Assembly: GCA_028284635.1 (NCBI GenBank)
Contig: JANQRJ010000076.1
Span: 1 to 64,000 of the forward strand
Source of the DNA: Pelagicoccus sp.
GTDB lineage: Bacteria > Verrucomicrobiota > Verrucomicrobiia > Opitutales > Opitutaceae
Direction: 5' to 3'
DNA: 64,000 bases
Shown: piece after piece, positions 7,544-16,449 of the stretch
Position numbering within the stretch: position 1 is the stretch's first letter
How the letters are laid out: each line of letters opens with the position of its first letter
The notes under the pieces: generated by a model
Databases searched by the model: none
What the model saw: only the letters and a program-made list of their open reading frames with translations
What the model was told of the DNA's origin: nothing
Made by a program: the position numbers and the translations under genes

Positions 7544-7590
7544 CTATGTCCCCGGTCTATCTGTTACCGATGTCTCCGGTTCGTACCCCG
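7512..7590. mobile_element. Possible insertion-sequence end with multiple terminal repeats (IS21-like)
   Basis: Two directly repeated TGT-[A/T]-ACC-N-ATGTC-N-CCGGT units at about 7537-7554 and 7560-7577, and two copies of TCTCCGGTTCGTACCC at about 7516 and 7573. Repeated ATGTCNCCGG blocks are typical of IS21-type ends. No transposase gene accompanies them. Confidence 0.4.
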
Positions 7591-8037
7591 AAGGGCAATC
7601 ACCCTCTCCTTCGGTCCCCAAGGGCGCAGGGCGGCGGGCATGCGGTGGCGGGCCTGGCGCCTGGCCGTCGCCGCCGAGCTGGCGCAGCGCGGCGGAGCCG
7701 TGAAGCGCCGGCACTTGTCCGACGGCCGCGCGCGGCCTAGTTTGGCGGCGTAGGCTCCGACGCGACCGGCAGCCGGGGCGGACGTGCCGGGCGACACGCC
7801 CGCCAGCGCGTGCCCGCTGCCCGGAGCCCGCGCACACCAGGGGTGTGGGGGGGACTGGGATCGGGTGCCCTGCGCCGCAGCTCGCTGCGGAAGTTCAGCA
7901 GGGCGGGTCCCGGGGAGGAGGCAGCGATAGACAGCTAGCGTGACAGGCGCAACGCGGCTGGCGGGCTAGGTGCCGCTGGCGACGGGTGGGAAGCTAGATA
8001 TCTAGTGAGGCGGATAAGGAGCCTACGTTAGGCGACT
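7591..8037. other. GC-rich stretch without recognisable gene
   Basis: About 450 bp, strikingly G+C-rich against both flanks, between the IS-like end and spacer repeat D. Short open frames exist on both strands, but none has a recognisable domain or ribosome binding site. A second partial copy of repeat-like sequence (GACAGCTAGCGTGACAGG) sits near 7930. Likely decayed mobile DNA. Confidence 0.5.
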
Positions 8038-8040
8038 GTG

Positions 8041-8165
8041 CCGAGCGCAGACAGCAGACGACGTGACAGGACTTGCTCCTGGCACGGGGCCAACGGCCCG
8101 ACCGAAGGGAGCGTGTGCCACAGTGCGGGAGTCAAGCACAAGTTGAGTATCCAGAAGTTGGATCA
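8041..8165. repeat. Spacer repeat, copy D (full length, ~125 bp)
   Basis: Pair of copy C, about 92% identical by eye. Its last 3 bases are the stop codon (minus strand) of the candidate RHS immunity gene, so the repeat begins exactly where the gene ends. Confidence 0.88.
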
Positions 8166-8768
8166 GACTTCTGATTTCAATTCTCGCCAAGCAGATGAAG
8201 TTTCCCAAGGGAACTTCACAAACTCAGTGTGATCGCAACCATCAGCCGAATCCGATCCATCGGCTTCTGGCGGAAAGTAAAACTCAACGCTTTCGTCCTC
8301 TTTGGCATGTACACCAGATGCGAAAACGAACAGTTCGCCACCATTCGCCGAGCCAGCAGATACGCCAATATCAAAGCCCGGGAAGACCAATGCACTATCA
8401 GTTGATTGATACTGCGTGGCTAAACCATTCTCAACGACTTCGAAGGACACGGTTTCACCGGATATTCGATCAATCTCAACGCTTGCACACCTAAACCCCT
8501 TACGGACCCAAAACCTGTCACCAGCCGTTAGTTTCACCTCCTGAAAAAGCGGACTAAACTCGGAAACGTACTGAGCATTATCCTCATTCCAAAACTCTGT
8601 TTCCAAAACGACTTCTTTGGCTACTTCCAGTCCTAGCCATGTCTCTCTCCAAACAAGCGTGAAAGAGTTCTTATCTTGATATAGTCGTCCCGAGGGAGGA
8701 ACGAAGAAAACCAAGGCAACTAATCCCAGCAGGATAGCTAGAGCTGATAATATAATTTTAAGTTTCAT
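8163..8768 (-). CDS. Membrane-anchored protein, candidate immunity protein of the RHS toxin tip
   Basis: 201 aa, no recognised family. It starts with an uncleaved-looking anchor (IILSALAILLGLVALVFFVP) followed by an acidic, aromatic-rich soluble domain; two cysteines are seen (FRCASVEI and DGCDHTEF). ATG 8768 lies 2 bp after the RHS stop codon, so the pair is co-translated. A small unrelated gene directly after a polymorphic RHS tip is the classic immunity position. A periplasm-facing anchor suggests that the toxin acts at or outside the inner membrane. The stop codon merges with spacer repeat D. Confidence 0.6.
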   Translation of the reverse strand: MKLKIILSALAILLGLVALVFFVPPSGRLYQDKNSFTLVWRETWLGLEVAKEVVLETEFWNEDNAQYVSEFSPLFQEVKLTAGDRFWVRKGFRCASVEIDRISGETVSFEVVENGLATQYQSTDSALVFPGFDIGVSAGSANGGELFVFASGVHAKEDESVEFYFPPEADGSDSADGCDHTEFVKFPWETSSAWRELKSEV

Positions 8769-8770
8769 AA

Positions 8771-11700
8771 TCAGTGCCGACCTGGAAGTTGCCCGATCTT
8801 ATGATAAAAGACGTCTCTCTCATACCTGGAGCTAACCCATGTTCTTCCCTCAGTCCACGTCGTGTACGTTTTTCCTGTGGTAAAGTCTTTGCGCGTTTCC
8901 CAATGGTAGCGAGTCCTAGTGGTTCTGATTTCTCTATATGCGATGGTTCGTACATAGACCGTCGTTTGTTCAGAAAAAGTCGTCAGCACGAACTTAAGGG
9001 CCGTTTTGGGCTTAGGACTCACAAGAGGTGGAGCATAGACGTTGAGAGCTGCAGATATCGCTTTCTTTATTACTCCGGGAACAACATCAAGATCGGTCGT
9101 TTTTACAACGCCGTGGATCTTCTCTATGGTAGTTCTGATCCTATCTCCGTATCCAAGATCCTCTTCTACTTCGACATCTTTGTTACCCTTGCCAATCGTG
9201 ACAGCCCAAGAAGGTGCCTCCTCCCTTCGGGCCCTAGTCGTTTCGCTGTTGAACATATGCTGGAAGGCTGCAGTCGTTGCTCCGTTTTCAAACTTACCGC
9301 CAGCAAGTTCAGATGAAGTGCCTCCAACCACTGCAGCAGTGGTCACGCGAACGGCGATGTGCTGATTGTTCATCAAAGAGGTTCCCGCACTCGAGTGCAT
9401 GAACCCGGTTGAAGCAAAAGACGATACGAAGCCGTGCTGGAACTTGCCGCCGTCGGCGGCAGCGGACGCTCCGCCCACGGCTCCGTGAGCGGCCGCCCGG
9501 CCAAGCCAGCGGCCGAAGCCCTCGCCCAGGCCGTTGAAGTGCTGGCCGATTCCAAACGACGCCAACCCCTGAAGGCCGCCGGTTATGCCACCTTTGATCG
9601 CCGCCGAGAAGGCGTCTCCAAGACTGCCGCCATTTAGGAGACTTCCACTCATCCCGCTCCAATAGCCGCCGTTATAGCCGGCAGCAAACGCCAGGCCTGG
9701 ACCCATATTGCTCAGCCCGGCTTTCAGCGAAGCAAAGAAGCCTTGCTTGAACGCTCCAATCAAACTTCCTCCAGCTCCAGCCGTAGCAATTGTCACCGCA
9801 GCCGCCACAATGCCTATAATGGCAGGCAATATATCCTTAAACTTAAAGTACCCCGACGGATCGGTGTACATCAGCGGGTTGTTGCTAACGTAGCTGTACC
9901 GGTTGTACGACTGCGCGTCCTTCGCGTCGTCCACGAAGGGGTCGGCCGAGGCGAACCTCGCGATGCCGTAGTCGTACACCCGCCCGTTCATGTGGATGAG
10001 GCCGAAGTCGGACATCATCTCGTGATCGGTGTAGCCGCGCTCGACGGCTTCGCGGAGGCCGGCCTGGGAGCTGGCGTCGTAGGTGATCGTCTGCTTGCCC
10101 CAGGCGTCGTACTTGAAGCGCTGCTCCACGGCGCCGTCCTCCTTGGTGACGGCGTAGATGGAGCCGAGCGAATCCTGGTGCAGGTAGCGGGTCTCGACGC
10201 GGGCGGAGTCCGTGCCGCCCTTGACCGTGCGCACGGCGACCCGACCGGCGGGCGTCATGATGTAGCACTTGCGCATCGAACGGTTTTGCTCGTCGACCGT
10301 GTACTCGTAGGTGGAGCCGACGTAGTGCGTAGTGCCCCGCGAGCTGTCGATCTGCAGGACGCGCTGGCCGGTGGCGTCGAACCAGAAGAGAGCGGCCTGG
10401 GAGCCTTTGGTCACCTTGGCCAGCTTGTTGTCGGGCGTCCACTCCATGGACACTCCACCGCCGCTGGTGCGGTTGCCGTTGGCGTCGTAGGCGTAGCTCG
10501 TCCCTCCGATGGAGGCCACGGCGTTGGGACGCGAGCTGTTGTAAGAGTAAGTCCCGGACACGCCTGCCTTGGTCTTGATGTTGCCCAGGGCGTCGTAGGT
10601 GAAGGCCTGGGAATTGGAGGTCACGAGCCGATTGAGACCGTCGTAGCTCAGGTAGAGGGTCTCGCCATTGGCGGAATCGCTCCGGTAGGTCACGTTTCCT
10701 AGAGCGTCGTAGTCATAGCTGTGGTTCATGACCGAACTGCTGGAGCCGGGGCCGGAGAGGATGTTGGCGAGGCGACCGGTGACGTTGTCGTAGATCTTGT
10801 CGACGGTGAGGCCGTTGCCGAGCTGGTAGCCGTCGATCATGCCGCGGGCGGTATGGTTGTCGGCCTCCCAGAAGACATGGCCGGCGGCGACTTCTCCGGA
10901 AAGCCCGCTGTAGCCTCCGGCGGCCTGGGTCTTGTAGAGGAAGCCGAAGGAGCTGTAGACGTTCTTGACCTGGAAGCCGTCCGGGTAGGTAAGGACGTCG
11001 GGACGGTGGTGAGCGTCGTAGGTCTGGTCGGTGTAGTAGATGACTCCGTCGATGATGTTGGTGGTACGCGTCTGGCGGCCGAGGCTGTCGTAGTGGAAGT
11101 GCCGGACGTGATCCTTCGTGAAGTTCTGGCTCGCATGGCTGCGCGTCACCGCGGGGGTGGAAACGGCGTGCAGGAAGCCCTTGCGGGTGGTCCAGGGAAC
11201 GACGTCGTAGTGCCAGGTGGAGGTGCCCTCGTCGTCCACGCTGGTGACCATGCGGCCGAGCTGGTCGTAGGTCATGGTGGTGGTCTGGCTCTTGGCGTCG
11301 GTCTGGCTGACGAGCTGGCCGAAGGCGTCGTAGGCGTAGGTCCAGCTGCCCATGTTGGGATCGGCCATGGAGACCTTGCGGCCGAGGTTGTCATAGGCGA
11401 GCGTGGTGGTCGGGGTGGAGCCGTCGCCTCGGGCGCTGTCGTTGTAGGTGGTGGTGGTGAGGAGGTTGCCGTAGGCGTCGTAGGTGTAGGCGACGCGGCC
11501 CTTTTCGTAGGCGTTGGCGGCGTCGGCGTTGTTCACCGTCTCCGTCGTGCGGCCGTGGGCGTCCTTGGTGACGGTAGTCTTCTGTCCTTTGGGATTCACG
11601 GTAGACGCGGTCAGACCGCTGTAATAGTAAAGTGTGTCAGCCCAGCGCTTAGAGCTTTCGGAGGCCGGCACGGCAAGGGAGCTGCCAGCGGTGGCGGAGT

Positions 11701-14700
11701 CGTCGCGGATGGCGACGCCCTTCTTGCGTCCGTAGGCGTCGAACTCGGTGACGGTGGAGAGGACGGGCTGCTCGTTGAGGAAGAAGGGGTTGTAGCCGTA
11801 AACGGGGCGGCTCTGGTTGTCGTAGCCGACAGCGGAGCCGACGATCTGAGCGAGGCCGCCGTTATCCAGAGCCCCGCCTACGAGGGTGTAGCCATAGGTT
11901 TCGCGGCCGTACTTGTCGTGGAACTGGATGGCGGGCGGGGCGCCTTCGGCCTCGGTGGCAACGAAGTAAAGGGCGCCGGGCACCTTCGGGCTGGCAGCCC
12001 AGCCACGAATGGTGGCGGACTTGAGCGTATCGGAGCCTACGCCGGGCAATTCCTGGCCGGTAACCCGACCGAAGCCGTCATAGGTCCAGGTGGTGACGAG
12101 GCCGTTGGGGTCGGTCTGGCTGAGGGGGACGCCGAAGTTCTGATCGTAGGTCGCGCTGGTGCGGTGATCGAGGGCGTTGTCGCTCCAGAGCGCGAAGCGT
12201 CCCTTGGTGTCGTAGCCGGTCTCGGCAGCCCGGCTGGTCATGCCGGAGCCGGAGAGGGTCTTGAGGCGCACGTTGCCGTAGGCGTCGTACTGGTAGTCGG
12301 TGGTGGAGCCGTGGATCGTGGTATCGACCGCGCCGGCAGGCGTCATGGGGATGATCTTCTCCTGCTTGAGAAGCCCGGTGGCGGGTTCGTACTGGAACTC
12401 GGAACGGCGAACGAGGGTGGAAAGGCTCGAGCCGGTGGCGGTGACGGTCGATCGAGTGAGGCGGCCGAGGTGCCACTTGGTGGCGTCATTGGAGTAGACA
12501 GAGACGGTGGTCTTCTGCTGATAGTCGCCGCTGGAGCTGCCTTCGGTGCGCACGGTCACGGTGCCGGGATTGCCGTAGCCGTCCATGCCGGTAGTGGTGG
12601 TGATGGTCTTGGTGAGGACGACGTTGGCGTTGTCGGGGTCGTAGCTGATCTCGGTAGAGCCTGCGGCATAGGGGAAGGTGGTGCCGCCAGTGGCTGTCTG
12701 GGAGGCGTAGGTGGCGCTTGATTCGGAAAGGAGCCGAGCAGGCGAAACGCCGACGTATTCGACGGTGGAGCTCTTCTGCATGCCGATGTAGGGCCACTGC
12801 TGATTGAACTCGACGGTGGAGCGCATCTGGGTGCGTTCGTCGGTAGTGATGATGGCGGCGAAGCCGAGACTGCCTCGAAGGCGATCGGAGCGCAGGCCTT
12901 CGTAGCGATAGGCGATGTCGTATGTGCCGCCGGCGCCATCCTCGTGCTTGAGCTTGCTGACGACCTGCATGGGGCCGATTACGTCGGCTTGGCCGGAAGG
13001 CAGGGTGTCGAGACTCCTAGCGTAGTGCAGGTAGGCGCCGCTGGAGTCGCGTTGGGTTAGGGCGGCGTACTCGATTTGGGCCGTGACGCCGAAGGCGTTG
13101 GTCACGGAGGTGAGCAGGCCGCGCGGTTTCGCATTATTGGTGCCAGCTCCAGATGCTTCCGTCGAACCGGTAGAGCTACCGCGATGCCAGACTTGGTCGA
13201 CGAAGCCATCAGCGTCTATGTCGACGAGCTGGGTACCGGGATTTCCGTAGCTAGAACCGTAGTCGAGGTCCAGCTTGTAGAGAAGCCCGCCGGAAGCCTG
13301 CGACTGAAGCGCCTTGCCGGTATTGAGCTGGGTTTTCCGATAGGTCGAGCTCTGCTCGTAAGTGGTGGCATCGGGCAGGCCGTCGCCATTGAGGTCTACC
13401 ATGGCGGCCCCGCGATTGGGGCCTTTGTCTCCGAAATCGATCTGAGAATTGAATGCGGGAGTGTAGACCCAGCCGTCGCCGGTGTTGAGATAGGTCTGTT
13501 TCCGGATCACAGGAAAAATCTCAGCATATACAAGATCCGAAAGCCCATCGCCATTCATGTCGACCACCTCGACGCCGTAGACGTCCAAGGTGTTGTCGCC
13601 GCTTCCTCCAGAGCTTCCAGAATGGTAGCGGGCGATGGGATAAGGTGGAAGATACTTCGAGTAAGTACTGCCGGAGGTATAGAGCGTCCAGCCGCTGCCT
13701 GTATTGATAGAGACGCCGTACTGCACGCGGTCGTCGTTCTGGTGGGCGATCTGGTCGGGCAAGCCGTCGCCGTTGACGTCCACGAAGATGGAGTGGTTGG
13801 CCCAGTTGTTGACGAGCTTGGGAATCCACGCGGAGGAATACTGCCAACCGGAGCCAGTGTTGAGATAGGCTCCCTTGTAGGAGCCGTCGTTGTTGTAGAC
13901 GAAGTCGACGCGGCCATCGCCATTGACGTCGATGAAGTGGCGATGGGCCTCGTCAGGGTCGGGGGTGCCGCGAATGAAGGTGGGGAGATTCCAGCTCGGA
14001 TCGTAAGTCCAGCCGGAACCGGTATTGCGGTAGGCATAGGACGTAGAGCCTCCATTGCCTCGCATGTAGTCCGTGAGGCCGTCGCCGTTGAAGTCGACGA
14101 AGCGGATGCCTTGGTCTTTTCCATCGGAGTCGACCAGGTTGCCAGACAAGGTGTAGCTGGAGGATGCGGCGACCCAGCCGGAAGGCTCATTCAGCCAGGT
14201 AGCTCTTGGTTCGCCAGAACGAGCGTAGACGAAATCAGGATAACCATCTCCGTTGACATCGACAAAACCCGTGCCGTTCTGCTTATCGCCGCGGTTGAGC
14301 GGCTTTGGGGGCGCATAGTTTCCGCCGCCGCCCCAAGCGATCTCGCTGGAATGGGGATCCGAATAGTCGAAGGTCAGCGGCTTGTAGGACTTGCCGTCCT
14401 TGCCAGTCTCGACGAGAGAGGAGAGCTGGGAGCGGGCAACGGGACCGGCTTGCTGCTCATAGTTCAGAGTGTAGGTGCGAACGACGGTCTCGCCGTAGTA
14501 GCCTCTGATCCGTTTGAGCCGCTTGTTGGTGGCCACCTTCACTCCCTTGGCATAGCCGAAGGAGGTGTCGGACCGGGACTCGTACTCGAAGCGGATGGAA
14601 GCATAAGTGGGAAGACTGGCCGCATCGTTGCCAGTGTAGTCGATCCGGGTGACGTAGTGAATCCCGTTCGCCATGTCTTCATGATACTGAAATTGCATGT

Positions 14701-16423
14701 AGTTACCCGCGACATCGGTGATCCGGCGAATATGCCAGGACAGGACCTCCGAATGGCCCCAGGCATCACGCGTGGAACCCTCGTTTGAAGTCTGATGACC
14801 ATACTCCATTTTGAGTCCGGATTTTGTCCACACCGTAAAAGCCGCTGGACCAGAGCCTCTTGAGCCATAGGAAACCACCTTCGAGAAGCTATCCAGCTCC
14901 GTGCGGTACTGGGTGCCACTGGCCCCATACTCGCCGGAGACGTTGATCAAGCGCTGTCCGTCCAGATAGAACCGGTCGGTTGCAGTGTAGTCCATGCCGA
15001 CAACCTGACCGTCGACCGCAACGGTCTGCGGTCCTCGAGAAATGGAGGACAATCCGCTAAGATTCCAGCCTTGGCCGAGCAGTCCGTTTCCGCCTTGGCT
15101 GCTGTAGGCCAGAGCGAGTTCCGGCTCCATGCCGGAAGTACCAGGCGTGACCCAAAGCGGGATCTGGTAGGTCGCTTCTCCGCTGGCGCCGACGGAAAGC
15201 TCGCCTACCGTAGCTCCGACAGCTTCGGTCTGCGAGGAGTCGTTTTGGGTCAGCGAAATCCAGCTAAGAGGCACTGTGCTGCCAAAAGTGGTAGTTGCAG
15301 TACTGAAGCCCAACGGATCCGTTCCCGCTATCCACTCATCGATGTTGAGCACGCCATCTCGGTCTGGATCCTCATACACGTCGTTAGCATCCTTAGGATC
15401 GAGCCCGTTCGCGAGTTCCCAGGCGTCGTCGATGCCGTCATTGTCGGAGTACTGCATGCCGACCGCCAAAGAGTGTTCCCGCTGACTCACTCGACCGGCG
15501 GAGTCCACAGCCCTTACTTGAAGAGAGTAGTTGCCGGGAGCCATTGGGCCAATATTGAAGCTGAACTCGAAGCCCGTGTTTTGAAATCCCGGCCGGTCGA
15601 AGACGAGCGCCACGTCGGTGCGGGAACCTTGAGCAAGGACTGTGGCTTTCGTTTGTCCGTTCACTCTTATCTCTACGCGTTCGACAGATCCGCCCGTAAC
15701 TGGATCCGCCGCCCAGCCGCTGCCTTTCACCAGGCCGTTCGGACTGACGGTGGAACTCGATGAGTCAAAAGCCATAAACGGGCCTTTGGATACAAGGTGC
15801 CGCCCCTCCATTTCGTCGTAGCCGGCATCCTCGTCTTCGTATTCGGGTTCGAGTTCGGTAAAAGCGTCGAGTCTATATCTATATTGGCGGTTTTCGGTAT
15901 TCGTAACGGTATCGGTAAATGAAGCACCGACGGAGACATCGCCGGAGTCTTGCGCAGAGGCTACCGTACTCGAATTGCGCTCCAGCGCGAGATGGGCAAT
16001 ATCGCCTCCATCGGCCTCTGCATAACCTCCTATGCTGTAAGTCTCGCCCGAATACGAATGCCACGGCTGGGAAGTCCATTCGAGACTCATGTGCCCATCG
16101 CTGACTTGGTGAGGCGGGGCGCCAGACTGGGAGCCGAGGCCGACCCTAAGTGTGGAGCCCGACTTCGACCAGAAACCGTCTTTGAGAACCACTCGGGTCT
16201 CCGCAATCAGGTTCGCCTCGCCGCCCGACTCAACGACGACATCAAACGGGTCGGCGGAAGGATTCGCCCGAGGAGCAGTCTGAAGCTCGCCGTCCGCTAC
16301 GACGTTCTCGATCTGGCCGCTCGCGACGGTGAAAGCGTCAAGGGTCATGCCTTGGACCATCAAAGTGGATACCAGCGGCGCCAGGGCCACAGCCGAGTAG
16401 GAGAGAGTCTTGGAGATATTCAT
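8771..16423 (-). CDS. Giant RHS/YD-repeat protein of TcB/TcC (SpvB) type with C-terminal toxin tip
   Basis: 2550 aa, exported (signal peptide about res 1-25). In order: a beta-rich head; a calcium-binding thrombospondin-3-like DxDxDG segment near res 325-365; an SpvB/TcdB-like start near 410-480 (PGTSGMEPELALAYSSQGG); a run of FG-GAP/VCBS repeats about 715-1075 (FVDVNGDGYPDFVY type, DxNxDG calcium sites); YD/RHS repeats about 1380-2100; the RHS core end about 2125-2190 (RFASADPF, then YVSNNPLMYTDPSGY). Next comes a Gly/Ala-rich hydrophobic pretoxin segment to ~2390 ending in GGKFENGATTAAFQHMF. The last ~160 residues form the variable tip, of no recognised toxin family, rich in Thr/Arg/Tyr. 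TcB/TcC-like shells encapsulate and release such tips; here the head, core and tip are in one chain. The following gene is the likely immunity partner. Confidence 0.9.
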   Translation of the reverse strand: MNISKTLSYSAVALAPLVSTLMVQGMTLDAFTVASGQIENVVADGELQTAPRANPSADPFDVVVESGGEANLIAETRVVLKDGFWSKSGSTLRVGLGSQSGAPPHQVSDGHMSLEWTSQPWHSYSGETYSIGGYAEADGGDIAHLALERNSSTVASAQDSGDVSVGASFTDTVTNTENRQYRYRLDAFTELEPEYEDEDAGYDEMEGRHLVSKGPFMAFDSSSSTVSPNGLVKGSGWAADPVTGGSVERVEIRVNGQTKATVLAQGSRTDVALVFDRPGFQNTGFEFSFNIGPMAPGNYSLQVRAVDSAGRVSQREHSLAVGMQYSDNDGIDDAWELANGLDPKDANDVYEDPDRDGVLNIDEWIAGTDPLGFSTATTTFGSTVPLSWISLTQNDSSQTEAVGATVGELSVGASGEATYQIPLWVTPGTSGMEPELALAYSSQGGNGLLGQGWNLSGLSSISRGPQTVAVDGQVVGMDYTATDRFYLDGQRLINVSGEYGASGTQYRTELDSFSKVVSYGSRGSGPAAFTVWTKSGLKMEYGHQTSNEGSTRDAWGHSEVLSWHIRRITDVAGNYMQFQYHEDMANGIHYVTRIDYTGNDAASLPTYASIRFEYESRSDTSFGYAKGVKVATNKRLKRIRGYYGETVVRTYTLNYEQQAGPVARSQLSSLVETGKDGKSYKPLTFDYSDPHSSEIAWGGGGNYAPPKPLNRGDKQNGTGFVDVNGDGYPDFVYARSGEPRATWLNEPSGWVAASSSYTLSGNLVDSDGKDQGIRFVDFNGDGLTDYMRGNGGSTSYAYRNTGSGWTYDPSWNLPTFIRGTPDPDEAHRHFIDVNGDGRVDFVYNNDGSYKGAYLNTGSGWQYSSAWIPKLVNNWANHSIFVDVNGDGLPDQIAHQNDDRVQYGVSINTGSGWTLYTSGSTYSKYLPPYPIARYHSGSSGGSGDNTLDVYGVEVVDMNGDGLSDLVYAEIFPVIRKQTYLNTGDGWVYTPAFNSQIDFGDKGPNRGAAMVDLNGDGLPDATTYEQSSTYRKTQLNTGKALQSQASGGLLYKLDLDYGSSYGNPGTQLVDIDADGFVDQVWHRGSSTGSTEASGAGTNNAKPRGLLTSVTNAFGVTAQIEYAALTQRDSSGAYLHYARSLDTLPSGQADVIGPMQVVSKLKHEDGAGGTYDIAYRYEGLRSDRLRGSLGFAAIITTDERTQMRSTVEFNQQWPYIGMQKSSTVEYVGVSPARLLSESSATYASQTATGGTTFPYAAGSTEISYDPDNANVVLTKTITTTTGMDGYGNPGTVTVRTEGSSSGDYQQKTTVSVYSNDATKWHLGRLTRSTVTATGSSLSTLVRRSEFQYEPATGLLKQEKIIPMTPAGAVDTTIHGSTTDYQYDAYGNVRLKTLSGSGMTSRAAETGYDTKGRFALWSDNALDHRTSATYDQNFGVPLSQTDPNGLVTTWTYDGFGRVTGQELPGVGSDTLKSATIRGWAASPKVPGALYFVATEAEGAPPAIQFHDKYGRETYGYTLVGGALDNGGLAQIVGSAVGYDNQSRPVYGYNPFFLNEQPVLSTVTEFDAYGRKKGVAIRDDSATAGSSLAVPASESSKRWADTLYYYSGLTASTVNPKGQKTTVTKDAHGRTTETVNNADAANAYEKGRVAYTYDAYGNLLTTTTYNDSARGDGSTPTTTLAYDNLGRKVSMADPNMGSWTYAYDAFGQLVSQTDAKSQTTTMTYDQLGRMVTSVDDEGTSTWHYDVVPWTTRKGFLHAVSTPAVTRSHASQNFTKDHVRHFHYDSLGRQTRTTNIIDGVIYYTDQTYDAHHRPDVLTYPDGFQVKNVYSSFGFLYKTQAAGGYSGLSGEVAAGHVFWEADNHTARGMIDGYQLGNGLTVDKIYDNVTGRLANILSGPGSSSSVMNHSYDYDALGNVTYRSDSANGETLYLSYDGLNRLVTSNSQAFTYDALGNIKTKAGVSGTYSYNSSRPNAVASIGGTSYAYDANGNRTSGGGVSMEWTPDNKLAKVTKGSQAALFWFDATGQRVLQIDSSRGTTHYVGSTYEYTVDEQNRSMRKCYIMTPAGRVAVRTVKGGTDSARVETRYLHQDSLGSIYAVTKEDGAVEQRFKYDAWGKQTITYDASSQAGLREAVERGYTDHEMMSDFGLIHMNGRVYDYGIARFASADPFVDDAKDAQSYNRYSYVSNNPLMYTDPSGYFKFKDILPAIIGIVAAAVTIATAGAGGSLIGAFKQGFFASLKAGLSNMGPGLAFAAGYNGGYWSGMSGSLLNGGSLGDAFSAAIKGGITGGLQGLASFGIGQHFNGLGEGFGRWLGRAAAHGAVGGASAAADGGKFQHGFVSSFASTGFMHSSAGTSLMNNQHIAVRVTTAAVVGGTSSELAGGKFENGATTAAFQHMFNSETTRARREEAPSWAVTIGKGNKDVEVEEDLGYGDRIRTTIEKIHGVVKTTDLDVVPGVIKKAISAALNVYAPPLVSPKPKTALKFVLTTFSEQTTVYVRTIAYREIRTTRTRYHWETRKDFTTGKTYTTWTEGRTWVSSRYERDVFYHKIGQLPGRH

Positions 16424-16449
16424 GGAGAAGGGAATTGAGCGTCTATAAG

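Noticed and set aside
7535..7837. Several overlapping open frames on both strands in the GC-rich stretch
   Set aside because: High G+C alone keeps all frames open; compositions are Arg/Ala/Pro-rich and match nothing.
6194..8165. The spacer repeats as integron attC sites, with GTTGGAT and GTTAGGC as core sites and the recombinase scrap as an integron integrase
   Set aside because: GTTRRRY-like cores occur, but the required inverted RYYYAAC partner is not at the other end of the repeat in either orientation, and the recombinase fragment has no visible integron-integrase-specific insertion.
9743..14788. Long open frames on the plus strand opposite the RHS gene
   Set aside because: They are antisense shadows of a GC-rich repetitive gene (Gly/Val/Ala-rich, no domains), as are those opposite gltB and the atp genes.
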